Source: Pseudaquidulcibacter saccharophilus
Lineage (GTDB): Bacteria > Pseudomonadota > Alphaproteobacteria > Caulobacterales > Aquidulcibacteraceae
Direction of reading: 5' to 3'
Assembly: GCF_019455445.1 (NCBI RefSeq)
Contig: NZ_JAHWUS010000001.1
Coordinates: forward strand, 1,135,856 to 1,199,855
Length of the DNA: 64,000 bases
Below the pieces are notes generated by a model, which was not told the DNA's origin, did not search any database, and worked only from the letters and a program-made list of their open reading frames with translations. This document shows, in pieces, positions 53,235 to 61,899 of this stretch. The position numbers and the translations under genes are program-made. Every line of letters starts with the position of its first letter. The first letter of the stretch is position 1.

Positions 53235-54017
53235 ATGAAAATATTAATCGTTTTTGCGCATCCAGAAGAATTATCGCTTAACGCATCGCTTCGAGATATT
53301 GCCATCAATCAGTTAGAAATGGATGGGCATGAGGTAAAGGTAAGCAACCTTTATAGGCAAAAGTTTAAACCCATAATTGATAGGGATGATTTCAAAAATC
53401 ATACTGAAGGTCGTTTGAAAATCCCATCTGCCTCAAGCAAGGCATTTCAAGAAAACGCACTTACAGAAGACGTCTTATCAGAGCAGGAAAAATTATTATG
53501 GGCCGATGCCGTGATTTTACAATTTCCGCTTTGGTGGTTTTCTATGCCTGCAATATTAAAAGGTTGGGTAGATCGGGTTTTTTCTTTTGGCTTTGCCTAT
53601 GGTGTTGGTGAGCATAGTGACAAAAAATGGGGGAATCGTTATGGCGAGGGGGTTATGGCTGGTAAGCGTGCTATGCTGTTGCTAACTATTGGTGGATGGG
53701 CTGAACATTATTCAGAATTTGGAATAAATGGGCAGATTGATGATTTATTGTTTCCAATTAATCATGGTATTTTGTTCTATCCTGGTTTTGATGTGTTGCC
53801 GCAATTCGTGATACATCGTGCCGATAGAATAGATGAAGAAACTTTTGAAAAAACTGCGTCAGAGCTACGTTTGCGTATGGCTGGGCTTTTTACACAAAAA
53901 CCAATTGCATACCACAAACAAAATTTTGGCGATTACACAATACCAGACATGCAACTAAAACTAAGTTTAAGAAAAGATGGTTTTAGTGGCATAAGAGCCC
54001 ATATTAAAGACAATTAA
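53235..54017 (+). CDS. NAD(P)H:quinone oxidoreductase (flavodoxin-like, NQO1/MdaB-type)
   Basis: The 260-residue flavodoxin-fold protein starts MKILIVFAHPEELSLNASL and carries LLWADAVILQFPLWWFSMPAILKGWVDRVFSFGFAYG. The WWFSMPAILKGW phosphate/flavin loop and FGFAYG are the NQO1 and NQO2 signature segments. It would reduce quinones by two electrons with NAD(P)H, avoiding semiquinones. A strong AAGGAG precedes ATG at 53235. A LysR gene lies divergently upstream, suggesting induction by quinone or electrophile stress. Confidence 0.92.
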   Translation: MKILIVFAHPEELSLNASLRDIAINQLEMDGHEVKVSNLYRQKFKPIIDRDDFKNHTEGRLKIPSASSKAFQENALTEDVLSEQEKLLWADAVILQFPLWWFSMPAILKGWVDRVFSFGFAYGVGEHSDKKWGNRYGEGVMAGKRAMLLLTIGGWAEHYSEFGINGQIDDLLFPINHGILFYPGFDVLPQFVIHRADRIDEETFEKTASELRLRMAGLFTQKPIAYHKQNFGDYTIPDMQLKLSLRKDGFSGIRAHIKDN

Positions 54018-54024
54018 AAGGCGG

Positions 54025-54906
54025 CTATTCCGGTTTTAATGCTTTACCCTTAACATCTTTTATCTTTTGTTTTTTCTCATGCTTGTCACCAAATAAACCT
54101 TTTTTATTTGGTTTAATTTTTGGTGCATGACCCTTTGAAGTCAAAAGTTTGTAAGAACGTTCATACCATTCAGAGCCAGGGTAGTTATAACCAAGAACTG
54201 CGCCGGCTTTGGTGGCCTCATCAACAAGACCCATAGCAAGGTAAGATTCAACAAGACGGTGAAGAGCCTCTGGCACGTGGGTGGTGGTTTGGTATAAATC
54301 AACCACGCGGCGGAAGCGGCCAATTGCGGCAATTGGATTATCATCATTTTCAAGATAATAACGGCCAATTTCCATTTCTTTGCCTGCAAGCTGGTCACGC
54401 GTCATATCCATTTTCATACGCGCATCTTTTGCATATGCGGTGTTTGGATAACGCTGCGCAACTTCGTTTAAAGAGGCAAGTGCAAGTTCGGTCATACGCT
54501 GATCACGGCCAACGTCAGTAATTTGTTCAAAATAACAAATCGCAATCAGGTAATAAGCATATGCCGAATTATCTTGGTTTGATTGATACATTGAAATAAA
54601 GCGGTTTGCGGCAGCAATCGCATCCTCATACTTATTTTGTTTGTAATAAGTATAGGCCGACATCAAAATCGCGCGGCGCGCCCATTCTGAATATGGGTGT
54701 TGACGGTCAACTTCTTCAAAGCCCTGAATTGCTTCTTCGTAGTTTTTCCTATCAAGTTGATCGCGGGCGTTATTATAAAGGTTTTCAACCGGACGCTCAA
54801 CATACACAGGGGCGCGATTCTTTTTTGAACCGACAGACTGACAACCTGTAAGGGCGGTTGAAGCAATCAAAATAGCAGTAATTAAAAGGGTAGCTTTATT
54901 TTTCAT
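54025..54906 (-). CDS. bamD: Outer-membrane protein assembly factor BamD
   Basis: The 293-residue lipoprotein has a lipobox (STALTGC, Cys about 22) followed by five TPR-like helix pairs: ENLYNNARDQLDRKNYEEAI...EEVDRQHPYSEWARRAILM, AYTYYKQNKYEDAIAAANRFI, VAQRYPNTAYAKDARMKM and others. BamD is the essential partner of BamA in outer-membrane protein insertion. ATG at 54906 starts the signal peptide; the frame continues upstream to 54984 but without one. The C-terminus is Lys-rich. It follows lpxC on the same strand, as in related genomes. Confidence 0.95.
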   Translation of the reverse strand: MKNKATLLITAILIASTALTGCQSVGSKKNRAPVYVERPVENLYNNARDQLDRKNYEEAIQGFEEVDRQHPYSEWARRAILMSAYTYYKQNKYEDAIAAANRFISMYQSNQDNSAYAYYLIAICYFEQITDVGRDQRMTELALASLNEVAQRYPNTAYAKDARMKMDMTRDQLAGKEMEIGRYYLENDDNPIAAIGRFRRVVDLYQTTTHVPEALHRLVESYLAMGLVDEATKAGAVLGYNYPGSEWYERSYKLLTSKGHAPKIKPNKKGLFGDKHEKKQKIKDVKGKALKPE

Positions 54907-55026
54907 TATTAAATCGCGCAATTTGAACCAAATCTTTTTAAACTTGAAACGGTTTACATAAGATTTTGCAATTAAAAAAGTCACAAACTCATTATTTTAC
55001 GTAAAATGGCGGATTTTTAATGATAA

Positions 55027-55941
55027 TTAAAGACCAGCAGCCGCAAACAAGCGTGTGTTAACAGGCTGTGTAACAACGCGATATGCTTTTTGATTTGCCA
55101 TCAATGCCTTAACGAGCGCTACATTCATTGCATGGCCTGATTGGCTTGCAACATATTTGCCAAGAATCGGGTAGCCAGCAAGCGCCAAATCGCCAACCGC
55201 ATCGAGTGCCTTATGGCGAACAAATTCATCATCAAAGCGCAGACCGCCTTCATTCATGATTTTATCACCGTCAATAACAACGGCATTATCAAGAGAGCCG
55301 CCACGGCTTAGGCCCATTGCGCGCAATGCCTCAACTTGGTGTAAGAAGCCAAAAGTACGGGCAGGGGCGATGTCACGAACAAAGCCGTTTTTAGTGCCAT
55401 CAAAAACCGCGCGTTGTAGACCGATTGCCTCGCTGTCAAAGTCAATGCTTACGTCAAGTGTAAAACCTTCAGAAGGTTCCAAACGTGCGATTTTTGCACC
55501 GTCTTTTACTTCGATTGGTTCAAGAATTTCAATAAAATTGCGTGGTGCATCTTGTGATGCCAAACCAACGGTTTGAATAAGTTCGATAAATGGTTCGGCT
55601 GAACCATCAAGAATTGGAACTTCTGGGCCATCAATTTCGATAAAGGCATTATCGACACCCATTCCAGTAAGCGCAGAAAGTACGTGTTCAATTGTGGCAA
55701 CTGAATGACCAAATTCATTGGCAATCGAGGTGCCAAGTTGGGTTGCGGTTACATTTGAACCAAGGGCAGAGATGCGGCTCTCGCGTGGCAAAACGTCGGT
55801 GCGAATAAATACAAAGCCAGTATCCGCCGGCGCAGGCGCCAAAGTAAGCGTTGCACGCACACCAGTATGAACACCGACACCGATGCATGATGCGCTTTTC
55901 TTTAAGGTTTTTTGCAACTGGCAAATATTTTCGTGTTTCAC
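55027..55941 (-). CDS. lpxC: UDP-3-O-acyl-N-acetylglucosamine deacetylase
   Basis: LpxC catalyses the committed step of lipid A synthesis. The 304-residue protein (GTG at 55941) carries the metal ligands H86 (TIEHVLSAL), H243 and D247 (VRHKALDAVGD), and H270 (QSGHAMN) for the catalytic base, with the KSASCIGVGVHTG start. GTG is chosen because GGGGAA precedes it and homologues start there; a frame from 56037 would add 32 residues without homology. Its usual upstream neighbour ftsZ is absent, and the following 300 bp instead lead to a TonB receptor operon. Confidence 0.96.
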   Translation of the reverse strand: MKHENICQLQKTLKKSASCIGVGVHTGVRATLTLAPAPADTGFVFIRTDVLPRESRISALGSNVTATQLGTSIANEFGHSVATIEHVLSALTGMGVDNAFIEIDGPEVPILDGSAEPFIELIQTVGLASQDAPRNFIEILEPIEVKDGAKIARLEPSEGFTLDVSIDFDSEAIGLQRAVFDGTKNGFVRDIAPARTFGFLHQVEALRAMGLSRGGSLDNAVVIDGDKIMNEGGLRFDDEFVRHKALDAVGDLALAGYPILGKYVASQSGHAMNVALVKALMANQKAYRVVTQPVNTRLFAAAGL

Positions 55942-56267
55942 TTTGTTTCCCCTGCCATAAAATGGACAGTTATCGCCCGCATCTCGCGGACACAATTCAA
56001 TATAATAGCCACTGCCTGAATATTCGTTAAACATCAAAACAAAGACTGTTTCTAAATGTTACGGTTTTTAGACGAACCTTATGGAATAAGGCATCCTACG
56101 GATTTTAGTGGCTTTTATGGGTTAAACACGCTGCAAAAACTTTCGGTGCGTGTGATTTTTTCCTCTGCTGCAAAATAATCAAAAATAATCGATTGCGACA
56201 GCTTGTCACTATTGCAAACTATTAGCAATAGCAATAAGGATAGGTGGTTGAAAATTTGGAGAGGGAC
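55942..56267. other. Intergenic region between lpxC and the TonB receptor operon
   Basis: These 326 bp hold no convincing gene. They include the lpxC ribosome site, a CCTTAT/ATAAGG hairpin near 56077-56093, and an ACACGC/GCGTGT hairpin (56126-56153) followed by GATTTTTT that could be a weak terminator. The promoter of the receptor operon is at the right end. ftsZ, the usual gene here in alphaproteobacteria, is missing. Confidence 0.6.
56210..56236 (+). promoter_or_regulatory. Inverted repeat upstream of the TonB receptor
   Basis: TATTGC-AAACTATTA-GCAATA is a perfect 6+6 inverted repeat with a 9-bp spacer, followed at once by another GCAATA. It ends 31 bases before the receptor start. The spacing is reminiscent of metal-responsive (Fur/Irr-like) operators, but it matches no consensus closely enough to name. 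Confidence 0.45.
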
Positions 56268-58793
56268 TTGAGAAATAAATCGAAACTTATGGCGTCTGCC
56301 TGTGTGTTTATGTTTGTAGGGGCTGCGGGAAATTCATATGCGCAAGAAGTAAGTCAAACTGATGATGCGGTAATAAAAACCCGAAGTGTAAAAGTAACTT
56401 CAACACAAATTGTAAGCCCATATGTTGCTGAAACTGGTGTAAACTCCGGAAAAAGTACTATTGAGGGTGAGGCAGTTTCAGATAACTCGCGTTCAAGCGG
56501 CGATGCCAACGCAATATTGAGAATTTTGCCACAATTGCAGTTTGATAATTCACGTAATGATGCATCACGTGAAAAGTTGCAGGATATTCACCCACTAGAT
56601 ATTTCTATAAGTGGCGGCAAATATTATGAAAATAATATTTCAATAGATGGTATCGGTGTAAATACCCGCCTCGATACCACCGATCCAAACCCTGCTTCGG
56701 TTAATGAGGTTGCCGGAAGCCGCGCGCAGACGCAATGGGTTGACACTAGTCAAATCGAAAAAATTGAAGTTTTGGACAGTAATGTTAGTGCTGAACACGG
56801 GCAGTTTACCGGTGGGGTTTTAAACATAACTACGCGTGACCCAATTGGTATTTTTGGCGTTCGATTAAGTTCTTCATGTACCGGTGATGATTTAACCTCG
56901 TTCAAAATTAGTAAAGCGACAAAAGAAGCATTTGGCGCGAATGCTGCATTTGGTGCAAAACCAGAATATAGCCGTTGTAATATCGGTGGGTCGGTTGACT
57001 TGCCAGAAATTTATGGAACTAAAATCTCCATAACCCACAATGAAGCTTTTTCAAAAGTGACTAATTATAAAGCGGCATCATATGGCGGTGGGGAATATCG
57101 CCAGACCAGTGAATCCAAATCAACCACTATAAAAGCATTGCGAAATTTTGGTGATTTATTTGCTTTAAGTACAACTTTTACCCATTCACCATATAGCAGT
57201 GAGTTTCAGGTTGCAAACCAAGTACAAAACCAAATTATTTCATATGGTGGAGGTGATAGGGCGGTAATTTCGATCAAAAATCTTGGAACCCCATTTTTGG
57301 GCGCAAAAGATTGGTCCTTTAATCTTTCATATTCAGATGATGACACAAGCCGAAGGGCTGCTGAAAATCATTATTCATGGCCAAGCGCAGTTCCAGAGTT
57401 CAAGGTATGTAGTGGTGCAAATTGCTCGTTTGGTGGGTTTGGTAATATCGACCAAAATGAAAAGGAGCTTAATCTAAACACCAAAATGGCATGGAATGTT
57501 CCATTTGGTACATTGAATGTTGGTGCGGGGTATGAAAAAATTGATGCAACAAAAAAACGCGCCATGGACGGTTATGCCTATCTAACGTCTGATGTTGCTT
57601 CAACAATTGTGTGTGCGACAGATGGCGACAAGGCATGCAGGACAGGTAATGTCGCCCTTATAAACCGATTAGTTTACAAAGCCTATGATATTGATGTTTC
57701 GCTTGAGACTGCAAACCTATGGTCGGAATATCAAGCAAAAATCGGCAATTTAACCCTTCGCCCTGGTGTGCGGGTTGAATATGATAGCTTTCTTGAAAAT
57801 ACCGATATTGCGCCGCGTTTTACGGCATCATATGACTTTGGAAAATTTGAAATATTTGCCGGCGCAAACCGTTATTATTCCAAATCATTCCTTAGCTTTG
57901 CTATACGGGAGCAAATGCCAGATACATATCGCTATGCACGTAGTCCTATAATTTCTAGTGGCAAAAGAACATATAGCGATGAAAATTGGAATTTAACATT
58001 ACATTCCAAAGCAACAACTTATAAAAATGCCAATCTTAATACGCCTTATTCTGATGAAATTGCATTCGGCATTAATGCGCACTTGCCATGGGAAATTGAT
58101 GCGCGGGTAAAATATATCAATCGCAAAGGCAAAGATATTATTGTCGCGGGTGACGATGTTACGGCTACTTATATTAATACTGTAACTGGTAAAGCAACAT
58201 CATATCGAACAAGGTCTGCGACAAATGATGGGCATTCTGATTATGAAAATATCAGCATCGAATTATTCAAAAATATTGGCAATAACCACAGGCTTTCATT
58301 CAATACTGCATGGTCTGATATTAAATCTTATGGCAATACCTATTTTGATTCAGATATTTATGCCGAAGATATGGTTTATTACCAAGGTAATGTTATCTCG
58401 TTTGAAGAATTATATAACATAAAGCAACAATCAAATTTCAACACGCCATTAATGGCAAATCTTAGCCTAAATTCAAAATGGCTTGGCGGTAAATTAAAAT
58501 CAAACCTAAGTGTAAGATGGCGCGATAAATATGACACGATTGCCGATTCATTGGTCGATATAAAAGTTAATAACGTAACCTACGATGTCTATAAAAAAAT
58601 TACTTATAAGGCATCAACGGAATTGGACTTAAAACTCGATTATGAATTTATCAATGTGGGGCGCAATAAAATTATGCTTACCGCAGATGTCACCAATCTT
58701 CTTGATAATACACAATATCCTGAAGCACTTACCTTAGACGAACCATATGAAAAGGGGCGCGTAATATGGCTTGGCGCAAGTTACAAATTTTAA
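56268..58793 (+). CDS. TonB-dependent receptor with paired extracellular cysteines
   Basis: The 841-residue receptor has a signal peptide (MRNKSKLMASACVFMFVG...SYA) and a plug domain with a stretch ANAILRILPQLQFDNS and ISGGKYYENNISIDGIG. The barrel ends in LGASYKF with the closing Phe. TTG at 56268 is chosen for the signal peptide and the GGAG before it; GTG at 56244 is possible. Several Cys pairs lie in loop-like segments (CSGANC near residue 382; CATDGDKAC near 450; two more around 204 and 237) and may form disulfides, which is uncommon. It heads a tight operon with a di-heme peroxidase and a TonB, whose start overlaps. The ligand is unknown. Confidence 0.9.
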   Translation: MRNKSKLMASACVFMFVGAAGNSYAQEVSQTDDAVIKTRSVKVTSTQIVSPYVAETGVNSGKSTIEGEAVSDNSRSSGDANAILRILPQLQFDNSRNDASREKLQDIHPLDISISGGKYYENNISIDGIGVNTRLDTTDPNPASVNEVAGSRAQTQWVDTSQIEKIEVLDSNVSAEHGQFTGGVLNITTRDPIGIFGVRLSSSCTGDDLTSFKISKATKEAFGANAAFGAKPEYSRCNIGGSVDLPEIYGTKISITHNEAFSKVTNYKAASYGGGEYRQTSESKSTTIKALRNFGDLFALSTTFTHSPYSSEFQVANQVQNQIISYGGGDRAVISIKNLGTPFLGAKDWSFNLSYSDDDTSRRAAENHYSWPSAVPEFKVCSGANCSFGGFGNIDQNEKELNLNTKMAWNVPFGTLNVGAGYEKIDATKKRAMDGYAYLTSDVASTIVCATDGDKACRTGNVALINRLVYKAYDIDVSLETANLWSEYQAKIGNLTLRPGVRVEYDSFLENTDIAPRFTASYDFGKFEIFAGANRYYSKSFLSFAIREQMPDTYRYARSPIISSGKRTYSDENWNLTLHSKATTYKNANLNTPYSDEIAFGINAHLPWEIDARVKYINRKGKDIIVAGDDVTATYINTVTGKATSYRTRSATNDGHSDYENISIELFKNIGNNHRLSFNTAWSDIKSYGNTYFDSDIYAEDMVYYQGNVISFEELYNIKQQSNFNTPLMANLSLNSKWLGGKLKSNLSVRWRDKYDTIADSLVDIKVNNVTYDVYKKITYKASTELDLKLDYEFINVGRNKIMLTADVTNLLDNTQYPEALTLDEPYEKGRVIWLGASYKF

Positions 58794-59884
58794 AAGTTGG
58801 TGGTTTTTTGCTTGCCGGTGCTTTGACTTTGCTTTCGGCAACGTTTGTATTGGCAGATGAAGGTTTCACAATGCCGTCAATTGTCGAATTGCGGAAAATG
58901 TATGCAGGTAAACCCGAAACCTGGCCCAAGCCTTGGCTTGAAAAAGGGGCAAAATACCGCGAACTTGGTCCTTTGCCAGCGGTAAAATACCCTGAAAATA
59001 ATCAACCATCGAAAGAGCGTGCGGATTTAGGGCAGAAATTGTTTGATAGCCCGATTTTATCCGAATCTGGCCAATTCGCATGTTCATCATGCCATAATCC
59101 AGAACTTGACTTTGGTGACGGTATAAAAACCGCCTTCGGACACGATAGGCAGCGCGGAAACCGTAATAGTCCGCATTTATTTGCAGTTGCATGGCAAGAA
59201 AATTTCTTTTGGGATGGGCGTGCCAAAAGCCTTGAAGAACAAGCGATGGGGCCAATTCAAAATCCAATTGAAATGGCGGCACAACGCAAAACTATTGAAA
59301 ATCGTCTCAATAAAAACCCTGAATGGAAGGCGGGATTTAAATCAGCATATGGCATTGATAAAATTCGTCTTGAAGATGTTGCCCGCGCACTTGCAAATTA
59401 TGAGCGCACATTAAAGCCACGTCGCAATAAATGGGATTTGGTTTTTGAAAAACAGGGTATCGACGCACTTAATGATGATGAACTAAAAGGGTTGCATTTA
59501 TTTCGTACCAAGGCGCGCTGCATGTCCTGCCACAACGGGCCTTTATTTACGGACGATAGTTTTCACAACCTTGGTTTAACTTATTATGGTCGTAAATTTG
59601 AAGACAAGGGACGCTTTAACGTAACATCACAAAAAGAAGATATGGGGCGTTTTAAAACCCCGTCATTGCGCGGTGTTTCACGCACCGGACCTTATATGCA
59701 TAATGGCTTATTCCCAAGTCTTGAGGGTGTAATAAATATCTATGATGCCGGAGCATTTCACCCGCAACCAACAGAGAAACAGGCTAATGATCCGTTGTTT
59801 CCAGTTACTGATGAGATGTTGGTCAAATTAAATTTATCGGATGATGAGAAACAACAAATATTGGCATATTTAAAAACGTTATGA
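58766..59884 (+). CDS. Di-heme cytochrome c peroxidase-like protein (CcpA/MauG family)
   Basis: The 372-residue protein has a signal peptide (ending near FVLADEG) and two heme sites, CSSCH (106-110) and CMSCH (252-256), plus [39 protein letters not shown] and FKTPSLRGVSRTGPYMHNG. It could be a classical H2O2 peroxidase or a MauG/MbnH-like enzyme that oxidises a protein or metallophore; position in a receptor-TonB operon favours the second idea but does not prove it. Its start overlaps the receptor gene by 28 bp, and its stop overlaps tonB by 4 bp, so the three are strongly coupled. Confidence 0.9.
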   Translation: MAWRKLQILKVGGFLLAGALTLLSATFVLADEGFTMPSIVELRKMYAGKPETWPKPWLEKGAKYRELGPLPAVKYPENNQPSKERADLGQKLFDSPILSESGQFACSSCHNPELDFGDGIKTAFGHDRQRGNRNSPHLFAVAWQENFFWDGRAKSLEEQAMGPIQNPIEMAAQRKTIENRLNKNPEWKAGFKSAYGIDKIRLEDVARALANYERTLKPRRNKWDLVFEKQGIDALNDDELKGLHLFRTKARCMSCHNGPLFTDDSFHNLGLTYYGRKFEDKGRFNVTSQKEDMGRFKTPSLRGVSRTGPYMHNGLFPSLEGVINIYDAGAFHPQPTEKQANDPLFPVTDEMLVKLNLSDDEKQQILAYLKTL

Positions 59885-60675
59885 TGTCTATTTCGCAAAT
59901 TAATCCAACAATAATTGTAAAGCAAAGGGTGGCGAATTTTTTAATCGCTGCCTTATGCTATCTTTTGCTTTTTGTATTCATATTTAATGTTAAAGCCGCC
60001 GTAATTGATATTAAAGAAAGCGGAAGTGTTCTATTTGTTTCTTCTGAAATATTAAATAATAACAATGAATTAAATCCAAAAATTGAAACACGTAATATGG
60101 TTGAGAAACTCACCCCCCATATTCAGGATAATAAAGTGTTGCCGCCAAAACCAAAAATCATGCCAAGGCTTAAACCTGTCCCTGTCTTAATGAATGATTT
60201 TACGCCACAGCAGCAATCCATTAGTGTTTTGACATCTTTAAATATTCCCAATAACTTAGAAATAGGCATACCAACAATGGATAATAATTTCACCAATGTA
60301 GCAGCAACATCGGTGAATTCTAAGCCAGGCCCGCCAAATGGCGCTATTCACTCACATGAAAATAGTAAAAATGAAGTTGAGGCTGCTAAGTCGCAATATA
60401 TTGAGAGAATTATTACTAGGATTGAGCGTAAAAAAACTTATCCATCAAGGGCAAGAGAACTAATGATGGAAGGGGTAGTGGTTATTAGCATGAAAATATC
60501 GCGTAATGGCGTTTTATCGGCGGTTCGTGTTGTTAAATCTTCAAAAATTCAAATGCTTGATGATGCTGCATTGAATGCCGTAAAAAATGCCGCTCCCTTT
60601 GAAAAATTCCCCGAAATAATTGATAATGACAGCCTAAGTATTGAAACCCCGATTGAATTTGAAATTAAGGTGTGA
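59881..60675 (+). CDS. Dedicated TonB-type energy transducer
   Basis: The 264-residue protein has one N-terminal membrane helix (about residues 18-40), a Pro-containing periplasmic linker with KVLPPKPKIMPRLKPVPV, and a C-terminal TonB domain (about 175-264: KKTYPSRARELMMEGVVVISMKISRNG...DDAALNAVKNAAPFEKFP). It transmits energy from ExbB-ExbD to receptors. No exbB or exbD is adjacent, so it would use the general pair. Being the last gene of the receptor operon it is probably specific for that receptor. Confidence 0.9.
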   Translation: MMSISQINPTIIVKQRVANFLIAALCYLLLFVFIFNVKAAVIDIKESGSVLFVSSEILNNNNELNPKIETRNMVEKLTPHIQDNKVLPPKPKIMPRLKPVPVLMNDFTPQQQSISVLTSLNIPNNLEIGIPTMDNNFTNVAATSVNSKPGPPNGAIHSHENSKNEVEAAKSQYIERIITRIERKKTYPSRARELMMEGVVVISMKISRNGVLSAVRVVKSSKIQMLDDAALNAVKNAAPFEKFPEIIDNDSLSIETPIEFEIKV

Positions 60676-60707
60676 TAGTTGCTGAAATTCATCAAGAGTT
60701 AGGCACA

Positions 60708-60809
60708 ATGATTTGACGCCTGACACCAACCTGCTTTCCCGCAAGGTGGTGCCCCAAATGGGGGATGTGGTCGTACCGACAAAAAGGGGGCACTTTCACG
60801 TCAAATCAT
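60708..60809 (+). promoter_or_regulatory. Structured leader RNA of the threonine aldolase gene (candidate riboswitch)
   Basis: The 102-base element is closed by an 11-bp perfect stem (ATGATTTGACG 60708-60718 / CGTCAAATCAT 60799-60809). Inside are a long hairpin at 60724-60751 (CACCAACCTGC/GCAAGGTGGTG), a CCCC-AAAT-GGGG hairpin at 60752-60763, and a GTCG/CGAC hairpin at 60770-60780. GTGCCCC (60749-60755) can also pair with GGGGCAC (60787-60793), which excludes the local CCCC/GGGG hairpin. The gene starts 23 bases after the element, behind AAAGGA. I cannot match it to a known riboswitch family. An inverted-repeat mobile element is an alternative. Confidence 0.62.
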
Positions 60810-60831
60810 AATAAATATAAAGGAATTAGAC

Positions 60832-61899
60832 GTGACAGCACAGGATCTTAAATCATTAACCCCAAAATTTACCGGACAACAATTTGCATCCGATAATTAT
60901 TCTGGCATTTGCCCCGAAGCATTGCAGGCAATGATTGATGCTAATTCGGGTTCTTGTGCCGCATATGGGCAAGACATTTGGACGGAAAGGGCGGCAAACG
61001 GCTTTCGTAAATTGTTTGAAACCGATGGGGAAATGTTCTTTGTATTTAATGGCACGTCGGCAAACTCATTGGCATTGGCGTCAATGTGCCAGTCTTATCA
61101 TGGCGTGATTTGTACTTCATTTGCCCATATAGCGACCGATGAATGCGGTGCGCCAGAGTTTTTCTCTAATGGTTCAAAATTATTGGTGGCACAGACCGAA
61201 AACGGAAAATTGACACCTGATGATGTGCGTTCGATTGCATGTTCACGTACGGACATACATTTCCCAAAGCCACGCGTCGTCACAATTACCCAGCCCACTG
61301 AAACCGGTGAAGTTTATACTATCGATGAAATTAAGGCGATTTCGGACGTATGCAAGGAATTGGGCCTAAAACTTCATATGGATGGGGCACGATTTGCCAA
61401 TGCCTGTGCGGCACTTGGTTGTGAGCCGGCCGATATAACATGGAAAGTCGGGGTTGACGTCCTTTGCTTTGGTGGCACAAAAAATGGCATGGCAGTGGGT
61501 GAGGCGGTTATATTCTTTGACCACAAACTTGCCGAAGATTTTGATTACCGCTGCAAACAGGCGGGGCAATTGGCATCGAAAATGCGTTTTCTTGCAGCAC
61601 CTTGGGTCGGAATGCTCGAAAGTGGGGCGTGGCTTTCAAATGCTCGCCATGCAAATGAATGTGCCAAAAGATTAGAGGCGGGGATTAAGGGCCTAAAGGA
61701 TGTAAAGCCAATGTTTTCGGTTGATGCCAATGCTTTATTTCTTCATGCGCCCGATGCGGTATTTACGGCATTGCGTGCAAAGGGGTGGCATTTTTATACC
61801 TTTATTGGCGGTGGTGCACGTTTCATGTTCGCATGGGACAGCGACACAAAACGGGTTGATGAATTGGTGGCGGATATTCGCGAAGCAGCAGGTGCCTAA
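60832..61899 (+). CDS. ltaE: Low-specificity L-threonine aldolase family protein
   Basis: The 355-residue PLP enzyme of the beta-eliminating-lyase family shows FASDNYSGICPEAL, VFNGTSANSLALAS, HMDGARFANA, and the PLP lysine at K217 in CFGGTKNGMAVGE. It would split L-threonine or L-allo-threonine to glycine and acetaldehyde. Substrate preference (Thr, phenylserine or other beta-hydroxy amino acids) cannot be read from the sequence. It starts with GTG at 60832 behind AAAGGA. The structured leader upstream suggests control by a metabolite, conceivably glycine, threonine or a one-carbon compound. The end overlaps the convergent gene by 4 bp. Confidence 0.92.
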   Translation: MTAQDLKSLTPKFTGQQFASDNYSGICPEALQAMIDANSGSCAAYGQDIWTERAANGFRKLFETDGEMFFVFNGTSANSLALASMCQSYHGVICTSFAHIATDECGAPEFFSNGSKLLVAQTENGKLTPDDVRSIACSRTDIHFPKPRVVTITQPTETGEVYTIDEIKAISDVCKELGLKLHMDGARFANACAALGCEPADITWKVGVDVLCFGGTKNGMAVGEAVIFFDHKLAEDFDYRCKQAGQLASKMRFLAAPWVGMLESGAWLSNARHANECAKRLEAGIKGLKDVKPMFSVDANALFLHAPDAVFTALRAKGWHFYTFIGGGARFMFAWDSDTKRVDELVADIREAAGA

